Assembly: GCA_963169055.1 (NCBI GenBank)
Contig: CAUJFU010000086.1
Location: forward strand, 1-16,568
Length of the DNA: 16,568 nucleotides
Origin: Myxococcota bacterium
Lineage (GTDB): Bacteria; Myxococcota_C; UBA6777
Direction of reading: 5' to 3'
Part shown: in pieces, positions 1-7,031 of the stretch
How positions within the stretch are numbered: the first letter of the stretch is position 1
How the letters are laid out: each line of letters opens with the position of its first letter
Notes under the pieces: model-generated
What the model was told of the DNA's origin: nothing
What the model saw: the letters and a program-made list of their open reading frames with translations, nothing else
Databases searched by the model: none
Made by a program: the position numbers and the translations under genes

Positions 1-9
1 GAGCAACAA

Positions 10-60
10 CGAACACCTCCCTCTCCCAAAGCCATCCAACGCTCCGCACAAGCACAACAG
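10..60 (-). promoter_or_regulatory. Leader and ribosome site of a gene lying left of the window
   Basis: Read on the minus strand, this stretch ends in GGGAGGTGTTCG, a strong ribosome binding site. It closely resembles the leader of the S74-type lipoprotein gene (2114-2160, minus), sharing GCTTTGGGA followed by GGGAGGTGTT at the same spacing. By that alignment the ATG of the lipoprotein gene corresponds to a TTG at complement 9-7. A minus-strand gene may therefore start at the very edge and run out of the window. Only three codons would be visible, so the product is unknown and the true start could also lie beyond position 1. Confidence 0.3.
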
Positions 61-71
61 CAACACCGCAC

Positions 72-102
72 AAAAAAAGTAAGGGGGGCGCTAACCCGCC
101 CC
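72..102 (-). terminator. Rho-independent terminator of the golvesin-like gene
   Basis: On the minus strand a 6-bp GC stem (GGGGCG/CGCCCC, at 85-90 and 97-102, six-base loop) is followed by CC, TTAC and a run of seven T (complement of 72-78). It lies about 30 bases downstream of the minus-strand stop at 133-135, which is where a terminator for that gene is expected. It also separates that gene from the presumed next minus-strand gene at the left edge. Confidence 0.6.
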
Positions 103-132
103 ACCCCGGAGCGGGACTGCGCGCCTTATGAA

Positions 133-513
133 TCAGTTCAACACAAAAGCATGCCTCACCCCTTTTCCGTCAGAAACGAGATAATCTGCATCTGTTGTAC
201 GATTGACGGTCTGTCGAAAATGCACAGACACCTCGTACTGCCCATCATAAGGGATGGAGATCTGCCATGTTGCGGTCCCTTTTCGGGGGATATTTTGTCC
301 TTGATGGCTTAGATAACGATACGATCCTCCATAAGCATCCGCGCTGTTCCAGCTTGCCCATGCGTTTCCTGTCTCGCTGTATCCGGGATCTCCATCATCA
401 ACGATCTTTTCCCACGCGCTTTGCGCCTGCGCCTCCCCCCAACCTCCCGCCCACACCAACACAAAGACCACCCCCACAAACCACAACTTCATCGCTTGTA
501 TCGTCTCGGCCAT
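133..513 (-). CDS. Secreted small protein with a golvesin-like (carbohydrate-binding-type) domain, short form
   Basis: This 126-residue protein has a signal peptide (hydrophobic residues about 9-23, likely cleavage after AQA at 28-30) and a single beta-rich domain at 34-126. The domain reads VDDGDPGYSETGNAW, then YGGSYRYLSHQG, then ATWQISIPYDGQYEVSVHF and NRTTDADYLVSDGKG. That is the pattern of golvesin C-terminal-like/xanthan-lyase-type binding domains found on secreted proteins. It is probably exported and binds a glycan or matrix component, but the ligand cannot be read. The start at 513 is favoured by AAGGAG ten bases upstream; the internal Met8 has no such site. The domain stops where family members usually continue with a Q...W..LGT..F strand pair, so it looks C-terminally short. 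It is divergent from the methyltransferase-like gene, with about 100 bases between them, and is followed by a terminator. Confidence 0.6.
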   Translation of the reverse strand: MAETIQAMKLWFVGVVFVLVWAGGWGEAQAQSAWEKIVDDGDPGYSETGNAWASWNSADAYGGSYRYLSHQGQNIPRKGTATWQISIPYDGQYEVSVHFRQTVNRTTDADYLVSDGKGVRHAFVLN

Positions 514-613
514 CGTTCGATATCTCCTTGACAGCGCGGATCATCACCGCCAACCTCACACCACCCCACCCTCTCAAACATCCATAACCCACACCAAACT
601 GCAAGGTATTTTG

Positions 614-1327
614 ATGACCACAACCCAACAGCCTACCACTCCCCCTCCGACATTTTCCAAAGCCGTTCTTCGCGTCGCGCTCATGACCCTGTTTGTAGGT
701 ACACTTCTCTTCGGTGTATCGGGCGATATCTATTGGCTCGGCGCTTGGATCGTCTTTGGTCTGATGATCCTCAACGTCGTCTCGAACGTTGTGATCATGG
801 CGTTCCTCCATCCCGACCTGATGCTGGAGCGGATGCGTTGGAGAGAACACGCCAACGCCAAAGCGTGGGACAAAAAGATCATGCCGCTGATGGCGGTATT
901 TGGTTCGCTTTCCATCCTCTTGGTCAGTGCGCTCCAACACCGCTTTGCGCCTTCCCTGACCGCTCCTTGGCAATGGCTCGCGGGGACGAGTTGTGTGCTG
1001 CTCGGCCAGATGTTCGGAACTTGGGCGGTGGCCTCCAATCGCTTTTTCTCGGCCATCGTGCGCATCCAAACCGACCGAGGCCACGTTGTAATCGATCATG
1101 GCCCCTACGCGATCGTCCGTCACCCCGGATATGCGGGAGCCTTTCTAGTTTATCTCGGTATCCCTTTGCTCTTGGGGGCTTGGTGGGCTTTTGTGCCTTC
1201 GGCCTTTGCACTCGGTTTGCTGTTTTACCGAACAGCCCGCGAAGATCAAACGCTGTGCGAAGAACTCGACGGATACGCCGCTTACACCCAGCGCGTCCGT
1301 TTTCGCCTATTCCCCGGCCTTTGGTGA
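614..1327 (+). CDS. Isoprenylcysteine carboxyl methyltransferase (ICMT/PEMT) family membrane protein
   Basis: This 237-residue integral membrane protein has hydrophobic segments near 19-36, 41-64, 91-107, 119-140 and 176-203. The C-terminal signature of the ICMT/phospholipid methyltransferase superfamily is clear: GPYAIVRHPGYAG at 163-175, then YRTAREDQTLCEELDGYAAY at 205-224. In the family these bind S-adenosylmethionine and form the active site in the cytoplasmic membrane. Bacterial members methylate unknown small molecules or lipids, and isoprenylated proteins are not expected substrates here, so the acceptor is unknown. I chose ATG at 614 over the in-frame TTG at 611 because AAGG (603-606) is seven bases from the ATG. 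It appears to be monocistronic: it converges on the lipoprotein gene with a 42-base gap and no obvious hairpin. Confidence 0.8.
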   Translation: MTTTQQPTTPPPTFSKAVLRVALMTLFVGTLLFGVSGDIYWLGAWIVFGLMILNVVSNVVIMAFLHPDLMLERMRWREHANAKAWDKKIMPLMAVFGSLSILLVSALQHRFAPSLTAPWQWLAGTSCVLLGQMFGTWAVASNRFFSAIVRIQTDRGHVVIDHGPYAIVRHPGYAGAFLVYLGIPLLLGAWWAFVPSAFALGLLFYRTAREDQTLCEELDGYAAYTQRVRFRLFPGLW

Positions 1328-1369
1328 CAGAAAGAAATCAATCGCCCTCCCCACAAAGCCCCGCGCACC

Positions 1370-2113
1370 CTACTTTTGCAGCTTTTTCAACAGACTCCTC
1401 TCTCGCATCACCGACCGAATCGACTGGATCTCCTGACGCAGACGCTGGATCTCTTTGGATTGCGCCTCCACCGTCTGCTTTTGCGCCTCAAAGGCCCGCG
1501 CTTGCGCTTGCATCGAAGCCACCACCATGCTCGTGTATTGATACAGGTCCACCATGCTGCGCTTCGCATCCACCGCCGGACTCTCTGGCTGATCTTCAAG
1601 AATAAATCCGAGATGCTTTTTGCTCTTGCTTGGATCAAAGGTGTAGCGATAGGTCGCAAGCCGAAAACCCATCAACGTTCGGTGGATGGCTTCTTGCTCG
1701 TGCGCTTTAAGATAACGGATATCGCGCTTCAAGCGGCGCGTCGAGATCGGACACCCTCCCACTTGTTTCTTTGGGTCGGTCTTGCTGCACAAAAACAGTT
1801 GATTGCACGAATTGATCGGATCGCACTTCTCGCCCTCGCTCGCACACGCCGCCCCTTCTTTTTGGCTGGTACAAGCGCTCACCCCTTGTTGCGGGCGATG
1901 CCCACCACACGCGGGATCTCCGCAGGTCGTGTACCACTTCAATTCCCCAGCCTCATCGCCCACAACACCCTCTGCAACGCCATCGTTGACACCACCATCC
2001 TCCACTTTTTCGCTCTGTACTTTTTCCTGATCCACAGGACTCACACAAGCTTGGCTGCCCACCCACAGCAACAGCCCCACACACACAAACAACACGCTCT
2101 GCAAACGCGCCAT
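1370..2113 (-). CDS. Cys-rich lipoprotein with C-terminal endosialidase-chaperone (peptidase S74) domain
   Basis: This 247-residue protein has a lipoprotein-type signal (hydrophobic 7-18, then GSQAC with Cys23) and an acidic linker at 25-57. A cysteine-rich block follows at 60-121, with Cys at 64, 69, 81, 90, 97, 103, 109 and 121. The C-terminal part resembles the S74 intramolecular chaperone: STRRLKRDIRYL at 124-135, LATYRYTFDPS, HLGFILEDQPE at 167-177, DLYQYTSMVVASMQAQ at 189-204, and a coiled coil to about 240. Ser124 and Lys129 are five residues apart, the spacing of the self-cleaving Ser-Lys dyad of phage endosialidases. Phage S74 modules trimerise spike proteins and then cut themselves off; here no spike precedes the module. 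Myxococcota encode similar 'tail fiber domain' lipoproteins (from memory). The start is ATG 2113-2111, preceded by GGGAGGTG; the longer frame from 2158 has no ribosome site and would hide the signal peptide. Function is unknown; an outer-membrane location is likely. Confidence 0.7.
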   Translation of the reverse strand: MARLQSVLFVCVGLLLWVGSQACVSPVDQEKVQSEKVEDGGVNDGVAEGVVGDEAGELKWYTTCGDPACGGHRPQQGVSACTSQKEGAACASEGEKCDPINSCNQLFLCSKTDPKKQVGGCPISTRRLKRDIRYLKAHEQEAIHRTLMGFRLATYRYTFDPSKSKKHLGFILEDQPESPAVDAKRSMVDLYQYTSMVVASMQAQARAFEAQKQTVEAQSKEIQRLRQEIQSIRSVMRERSLLKKLQK

Positions 2114-2203
2114 CAAACACCTCCCTTCCTTCCCAAAGCACCTCGCGCTCCCGCGCAAGCCTTGTTCTGTTCCTTCACGATATCGCGCCTAAAAAAGTAT
2201 AGG
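2114..2203 (-). promoter_or_regulatory. Leader and candidate promoter of the S74-type lipoprotein gene
   Basis: On the minus strand the gene is preceded by AAGGAAGGGAGGTGTTTG, an extended ribosome site. The leader sequence upstream of it is similar to that at 10-60. A TATACT hexamer (complement of 2196-2201) matches the sigma-70 -10 consensus at five of six bases and is preceded by TTGCC, but no good -35 box lies 17 bases upstream. The rest of the divergent gap, to 2312, is A/T-rich and should hold the promoter of the plus-strand operon; I see a small inverted repeat at 2227-2241 but no convincing consensus there. Confidence 0.3.
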
Positions 2204-2312
2204 CAATAAAAAGAAAAAGTGATAGAAGAAGATTTACTTCTCTTTGTGGCTTTGTTTTCTGTGCTTGTTCTCTTTTTTCACCCCAAACTCATGAAAAAAA
2301 CAAGAGGTGTGC

Positions 2313-3398
2313 ATGACCACTGCCTTTCAAAAAACCATCTCACAAAAAGCCTCAGAAGCTTTTTGGAACCAACTGTCCCCACCCCAAATTCCCCAAGAAA
2401 CCGACGTCCTCGCCGCAACCACCGCCGCCCGTGATACCGCATTTCGCACACTCACCAGCGATGATCATGCCCTCGAAAAAGAATTTCCCAAACTCTCCGC
2501 ACAAGCCCGCAAAAGCATCCACTATGATATGCTCAACCTCGCCCCGCCGCTGCGACTCCCGACTCCTGCGATCTACCTGCAACTGGCTCCTTGGAGGCTC
2601 GCCTTTGTCGCTTTGATCGGTGGTTTTCTCGGCCTGTTTTTGCTCACCCCACCGATGCTCTACCTACTCAAGATGCGCGATCTCGGACTTTTTCTTGGTG
2701 GCCCGCTCGGTGCCTTTGCTTTTGTCTGGCTTAGCCTCCGTCTCACCGAAGACAACTTTCTGCGCAACACTCTTGGCGCGGCCCTTGGTGTTGCCGTAAC
2801 CACCGAGATCTTTCTTTTCCTCCAACAAAGCAATCCTCTCTCCCAACTCTGGTCGCGCCTGTCTGGGCAACAACAACAAAGCCCCTTCAAGCGTTTTCTG
2901 TTGTATGCTTTAGGTTTTTTTCTTCTTTTGCTCTCAAAAAAAGAACAACGGCTGGATCGTGAGCGCTATGCCGAACAAATCAACGCGCACATCGACATCT
3001 GGGTGGCAGCCCTCTTCAAGTGTATCCACCTCTACAACGGAGAAACTGCCTCCGAGGAGACCTCTTCTCCTCAGCAAGATATCATCACAGGTTTGGGTTC
3101 CCTGATCCTCCAACTCCACCGAAGCAGCGCCGATACCCTCAAAACCGCTGCCCATGAACTCATTGTCGAGAGCAAAAACCTCGGATTTGAGGGATTACAA
3201 GGCGAGCCACGCTTCTTGTCCGATCAACCCGACTCCCTCGATCCCAAGACCTTCGTTTGGGCCGATGAACACACCGAATCTTACGAAACCTTTGGAGCCA
3301 TCGAAGCGGGCGATCGTGTCCAAGAAGAAAAACCACCCGTTGTACTCCAAGGCATCGTCACGCAAAAAGGTCTCGTGCGTAAAGTACGAAGACGTTAG
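2313..3398 (+). CDS. Four-helix inner-membrane protein with a GrpE-like C-terminus, partner of the downstream Hsp70
   Basis: This 361-residue protein is not a family I recognise with certainty. An N-terminal helical region (1-92) is followed by four hydrophobic segments at about 95-113, 123-141, 152-171 and 192-208. A soluble C-terminal domain at 209-361 begins with a charged helix (KKEQRLDRERYAEQ). An even number of membrane spans puts both termini on one side, presumably the cytoplasm. The C-terminus runs LKTAAHELIVESKNLGFEGL, a proline/aspartate stretch with DPKTF, AGDRV, and GIVTQKGLVRKVRR at the end. The order (helix, L..LGFE, DP, short beta elements, final G.V....VRK) recalls the GrpE tail and beta domain, but identity is weak. 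Its stop lies 11 bases before the Hsp70-type gene, so the two are almost certainly cotranscribed. I chose ATG 2313 over the upstream GTG 2307 because AAGAGG at 2302-2307 sits at normal distance from it. Inferred role: anchor, exchange factor or cofactor of that Hsp70. Confidence 0.6.
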   Translation: MTTAFQKTISQKASEAFWNQLSPPQIPQETDVLAATTAARDTAFRTLTSDDHALEKEFPKLSAQARKSIHYDMLNLAPPLRLPTPAIYLQLAPWRLAFVALIGGFLGLFLLTPPMLYLLKMRDLGLFLGGPLGAFAFVWLSLRLTEDNFLRNTLGAALGVAVTTEIFLFLQQSNPLSQLWSRLSGQQQQSPFKRFLLYALGFFLLLLSKKEQRLDRERYAEQINAHIDIWVAALFKCIHLYNGETASEETSSPQQDIITGLGSLILQLHRSSADTLKTAAHELIVESKNLGFEGLQGEPRFLSDQPDSLDPKTFVWADEHTESYETFGAIEAGDRVQEEKPPVVLQGIVTQKGLVRKVRRR

Positions 3399-3409
3399 GA
3401 GAGATTCTC

Positions 3410-5383
3410 GTGTCAACACAAAAAGAAGTTCTTGCGATCGACTTTGGAACAGCCAACACGTATGTCAGTCGGTGTGGACTTGATAACACGAAAGCTTCGG
3501 GTATCGATCTAGACGGTGGGCGCGATGGGATGTCCACGGCCTTGCTCTACCGTAAAGGCAAAAGCACACTCATCGGCGAAAAAGCACTCGAAGAATTTGG
3601 CGAAGCCACCCCCGAAGAACGCCAAGACTACACCCTCTTCATCCAATTCAAGCCGGATATCGCCCACAGCCCCAAAGCCCGCCAAGCAGCACAAGACTTC
3701 CTTACACAGATCATCGCAACCGCCGAAAAAGCCAACGTGTTTCTCGATCCCACCCAAAAACAAGTCCTGTTCGGTATCCCCAGCGAGTCTTCCGAAGACT
3801 TCATCCACACACTCAAAAGCGTTGCCAAACAAGCCGGTTTTGGTGATGTCGAAACCCGCGATGAACCCGAAGGAGCCTTGTTTTTTCATATCTCCCACGG
3901 CGAGATCCCCGCGCAAAAAGCCCTCTCTGGTGGCCTTGTTGTCGACTTTGGTGGTGGGACTTGTGACTTTGCCTTTATGCACCGTGGAAAAGTTCAACAT
4001 TCTTGGGGAGACTTTGAACTCGGAGGCCGTCTTTTTGATGATCTCTTTTTTCAATGGTTTCTCGAACAATGTCCTCACGCAGCAAAACAAATGGAAGAAA
4101 AAGGCGATGCTTTTTTTGTTCATGCCTACCGCTGCCGCGAAGTCAAAGAATACTTCTCCCGCAGCATCGAACAAGATCGCAAGAATATCTTGCGTAAAAA
4201 AATCGGCGAGCATGGCCAGATGCAAGAAGTCACATGGGAAGCCTTTCTTCGACGCGCTCGCTCCTTTCGACTCTCGGATATGTTGCGCGAACACTGGACT
4301 TCTTTGCAAATCCCCCTTGGACGCCTCGGCCAAACACAACCGATCGATCTGATCGCATGGTTTCGAGAAAGTCTCACCCAAGGCTGGAAAGAAAAGCATT
4401 TCGATGTCAAAGATATCCAATACGTGATCCTGACTGGGGGAAGCAGCCAATGGCCGTTCGTCAAAGATATCGTCCAAGAAGAACTCCAACTCCCCAACGA
4501 ATCGCTCATCCGCAGTTCGAAACCTTACGCGGCGATCTCCGAAGGTCTGGCTGCTCTCCCTGCCCTCAAGATCAAATTCGACAAACTTCAAAGAGATCTC
4601 ACCAACGAATTTCCTCTGTTTTTCAATCAAGAAATTAAATCTATTTTTTCAGAAAAAACGCCTAAAATTGTACAAGAGATCGCAGAACAAATCATCGCCC
4701 AACTCTACGATCGAGAACTCAAATCCCTGCTTGAAGATTTTCGCCAAAAGGGCGGAGCCATCGCAACGTTGAAAAAAAGCATGGCAGACTGCACACAGCG
4801 CACCATGCCCGCACTCGAAACCATCGTCCAAGAAAAGATCACCTCTTTCTTTCAAGCCCTTGCCGTCGATGTTCTCCAAAAAACCAACCGATGGCTCAAA
4901 GACAAAGGACTCAGCCTCGAAGAACGAAAGCTCCATCTCTCCGAAAATCCTGTGCAACACATGGATTCATGGGAACTCCCCGATCTCTACGAAGAGATCG
5001 CTTCCACGATCACCGCGATATCCGTAGTGATCGTCGGCAGCCTCACCGCCATGATCAGCGGAGGCGCAGGCACCGCCTTGATCGCCACAGGCCCCTTGGG
5101 CTTGGTGATCGGCTTGATCCTTGGCGCGATCGTCAGCTATCTCGCCCTTCGCTACGGCACCAGCAAAGCCAAAGAGATGGCCGAAACATGGGAGGTCTCT
5201 CCTTGGATGATCGGCTTCGCACTTTCCGACAGCAAGCTCGCAACCATCCGCAGCGATCTCTACAAACAGATCGCTGACAAACTCACACAAACCCTGCTCG
5301 AAGCAGAACAAAAACTGCTCCAACAACTCGAAGAACTAGCCCGAAACGAACTCAGCGCTCTCTCTGAGATCAACCAAATTTAA
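3410..5383 (+). CDS. Hsp70/DnaK-type ATPase with membrane-hairpin C-terminus
   Basis: This 657-residue protein has an Hsp70-type actin-fold ATPase domain over residues 5-390. Phosphate 1 is IDFGTANTYVS (10-20). IPSESSEDFIHTLKSVAKQAGF with DEPEGAL (123-156) matches the region that reads NEPTAAAL in DnaK. Phosphate 2 is VVDFGGGTCDFAF (177-189), followed by GDFELGGRLFDD (200-211). The adenosine motif is YVILTGGSSQWPFVKDIV (338-355). The usual interdomain linker (DVTPL type) and beta-sandwich substrate-binding domain are absent. Instead there are amphipathic helices (392-515), a Gly/Ala-rich hydrophobic double segment (531-580, hairpin-like) and a final coiled-coil helix (605-657). The protein is probably peripheral to or inserted in the inner membrane with its ATPase in the cytoplasm. 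The start is GTG 3410; the ribosome site AGGAGA at 3397-3402 overlaps the stop codon of the upstream gene, indicating translational coupling. Hsp70 superfamily membership is confident; the client and role are unknown. Confidence 0.85.
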   Translation: MSTQKEVLAIDFGTANTYVSRCGLDNTKASGIDLDGGRDGMSTALLYRKGKSTLIGEKALEEFGEATPEERQDYTLFIQFKPDIAHSPKARQAAQDFLTQIIATAEKANVFLDPTQKQVLFGIPSESSEDFIHTLKSVAKQAGFGDVETRDEPEGALFFHISHGEIPAQKALSGGLVVDFGGGTCDFAFMHRGKVQHSWGDFELGGRLFDDLFFQWFLEQCPHAAKQMEEKGDAFFVHAYRCREVKEYFSRSIEQDRKNILRKKIGEHGQMQEVTWEAFLRRARSFRLSDMLREHWTSLQIPLGRLGQTQPIDLIAWFRESLTQGWKEKHFDVKDIQYVILTGGSSQWPFVKDIVQEELQLPNESLIRSSKPYAAISEGLAALPALKIKFDKLQRDLTNEFPLFFNQEIKSIFSEKTPKIVQEIAEQIIAQLYDRELKSLLEDFRQKGGAIATLKKSMADCTQRTMPALETIVQEKITSFFQALAVDVLQKTNRWLKDKGLSLEERKLHLSENPVQHMDSWELPDLYEEIASTITAISVVIVGSLTAMISGGAGTALIATGPLGLVIGLILGAIVSYLALRYGTSKAKEMAETWEVSPWMIGFALSDSKLATIRSDLYKQIADKLTQTLLEAEQKLLQQLEELARNELSALSEINQI

Positions 5384-5420
5384 TTTTTTTCACCTTCTGC
5401 AACGTTTTTTTCCCACCCCT

Positions 5421-5492
5421 AAGGCAATCTCGTTCGGGAGACATCACCCGCAACGCGATCCGCAGGATCGTTTTTGCCGAAGGGAACACAAC
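5421..5492 (+). promoter_or_regulatory. Structured leader upstream of the 510-residue gene
   Basis: A possible three-way structure sits directly before the ribosome site AAGGGA (5480-5485). GGCAA (5423-5427) can pair with TTGCC (5474-5478), enclosing a small hairpin TCTC-GTTCGG-GAGA (5428-5441) and the perfect hairpin CGATCC-GCA-GGATCG (5456-5470). The closing helix is short and its 3' strand uses part of the T-tract of the terminator-like hairpin, so the two folds compete, as in attenuators. No known riboswitch consensus is recognised. It may equally be just the terminator of the Hsp70 operon. Confidence 0.3.
5455..5475 (+). terminator. Rho-independent terminator after the Hsp70-type operon
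   Basis: A 6-bp perfect stem CGATCC/GGATCG (5456-5461 and 5465-5470) with a three-base loop is followed directly by TTTTT (5471-5475). It lies 72 bases after the stop at 5381-5383 and only 18 bases before the next start, so it either ends the operon or acts in the leader of the downstream gene. Confidence 0.5.
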
Positions 5493-7025
5493 ATGGGAAA
5501 AGAACACACCTCTCCACAAATCCCCACCCTCGACCCCAGCGAACAAGCCGCCGTTATCATCGAGACCTATCTGCGCAAACACTACAACGACAGCCTCGCC
5601 GAAGAAGCCTCCGCTCTGTGGAAAGCTTTTCACCACGAACAACCCCTACGCTTCCGAAAAGCCCTTTCTCACGCAACGGCTTTTCTTTGCGCATTCTTGC
5701 GCCTGCGCCTGACCCATCCCCCCCAACAACAGGCCATGCTCCACGAACTCCAGATCTCCACCCACGCTGTCACTCGCTTAATTTCCCGCTACCACGACTT
5801 TTTATCCCCACAACTTCCGCCCCCCCAGTCCAAACGATCCTCCGCGCCTCCCCCAAACCCCTCCACCATACAACCGATCCACCTCTGCACCGCCGCCCCC
5901 AACGATCCTTTTCTCGAACAAGAGCAAGACTTTCTACAACACCTCCACACTCTCCATCCACACAACCATCTCCCTGTCCCTCCGCGCTACACCGTCCAAT
6001 CCACCCCCCTCAACCACGCGCAATACAACCCTCTTCGGCGACTCCCACAAAGCGACGAGACGTGGATCGTCGGCGTCTTCGCCCCTCCGCCCTTTTCTTC
6101 TCCACAACGTGACGCCGATCTTTGCGCCCTTTGGATGATCAAAGGTCACTTCTTCCCTCTTTCCTTGACCTACTTTTCAAGTAGAGACTCCTCTTTTATT
6201 CTCCCATTTAGCTTCCTTGACACTACAGCCAAACCGCAAATCGGCACTCCACGCCTTCCCAAACGCGTATTGGTTGCTCAACGCAATAGCTTGAGATCTT
6301 TTAAAGATTTTTTCTCTCCGCTTGAGATTGAAGTTCTACATGACGGCCAAGAAGATTTTACCCGCCTTGCTTGCACTTTCTTCTTACCCACGACACAACC
6401 TCGACAAATCCCCATCCCTCCGCCCAATTCGAGCCTATCCCCGCACACTCTCACACTCTTCCACCAAACCACCACACAGTTATTCGACGCCCTCCAACAA
6501 CAACCCATCCCTTGTTGCACTCCTTTTGGCTTTGACCTCACGCCTTGGGGCGGCCCTCGCTACATCGCATGCACCTTTGAAACGCATCCTCCCATCTCCC
6601 ATCTCATGATCTTTTCTTCTGCTCATGATTTACGACTTTTTTCCCTACTCCAACGCGCTCCTTATACCCTCTCCACGCTCCAACTTCCTCCGATCTATGC
6701 TCTTTTGCTGCGCTTTGCCTCTCCAAAAGAGATCCCCCCCAGTTTCCGCGATCTCCACCCCACCCCCTTACACTCCGCCCATCCGACCTTTCCCATCCTT
6801 TGCGAGTGGTCGATCCACCAACAACAATCCTCCCACGCAACCCCCGTCAAACACGAACACACCATCGCCATCGCCGACGCCTTCACGCAACTTTTGCGAC
6901 ACCCCGCACACCCCACCACTCTTTCTTCTCTCCGCTCCCTTGATTTGTCTCTTGCGCTCTCCTCCTTTCCGTCAAGACCCCCGATATCACTCCAATTTCC
7001 CCACCGCTCTGCCCCTCAATCCTAA
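5493..7025 (+). CDS. Unknown protein, Pro/His-rich paralogue of the product of 7215-8693
   Basis: This 510-residue protein has no secretion signal. An N-terminal helical module (14-105) reads AAVIIETYLRKHYNDSLAEEA and LHELQISTHAVTRLISRYHDF; the latter looks like a helix-turn-helix and recalls DUF6398-type modules (from memory, unverified). A proline-rich linker spans 106-165. The middle domain (180-300) has SDETWIVGV at 187-195, CALWM at 211-215 and PRLPKRVLVAQRNSLRSFKD at 253-272. The C-terminal domain (320-470) contains GFDLTPWGGPRY at 346-357. The middle and C-terminal parts align with the 7215-8693 protein through SEETWIVGV, ILWM, PRLP, DLSAWGYGRY and a shared plan, so the two are diverged paralogues. 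They may belong to the DUF6930/DUF7309 group, which has no assigned function. The protein is unusually rich in Pro, His, Ser and Thr and its coding strand is C-rich. AAGGGA lies seven bases before ATG 5493. Confidence 0.65.
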   Translation: MGKEHTSPQIPTLDPSEQAAVIIETYLRKHYNDSLAEEASALWKAFHHEQPLRFRKALSHATAFLCAFLRLRLTHPPQQQAMLHELQISTHAVTRLISRYHDFLSPQLPPPQSKRSSAPPPNPSTIQPIHLCTAAPNDPFLEQEQDFLQHLHTLHPHNHLPVPPRYTVQSTPLNHAQYNPLRRLPQSDETWIVGVFAPPPFSSPQRDADLCALWMIKGHFFPLSLTYFSSRDSSFILPFSFLDTTAKPQIGTPRLPKRVLVAQRNSLRSFKDFFSPLEIEVLHDGQEDFTRLACTFFLPTTQPRQIPIPPPNSSLSPHTLTLFHQTTTQLFDALQQQPIPCCTPFGFDLTPWGGPRYIACTFETHPPISHLMIFSSAHDLRLFSLLQRAPYTLSTLQLPPIYALLLRFASPKEIPPSFRDLHPTPLHSAHPTFPILCEWSIHQQQSSHATPVKHEHTIAIADAFTQLLRHPAHPTTLSSLRSLDLSLALSSFPSRPPISLQFPHRSAPQS

Positions 7026-7031
7026 CCGCCC

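Noticed and set aside
528-556. TTGACA as a -35 box for the methyltransferase-family gene
   Set aside because: The hexamer at 17-base spacing is CAACCT, which is no -10 box, and TTGACA overlaps the ribosome-site region of the divergent gene.
398-1123. 241-residue open frame on the minus strand
   Set aside because: It is antisense to the methyltransferase-family gene, has an Arg/Gly/His-rich composition with no domain, and overlaps the golvesin-like gene. It is a shadow frame.
3509-4630. 373-residue open frame on the minus strand
   Set aside because: It lies wholly antisense to the Hsp70-type gene, whose motifs are unmistakable. The long frame follows from the codon bias of the sense strand.
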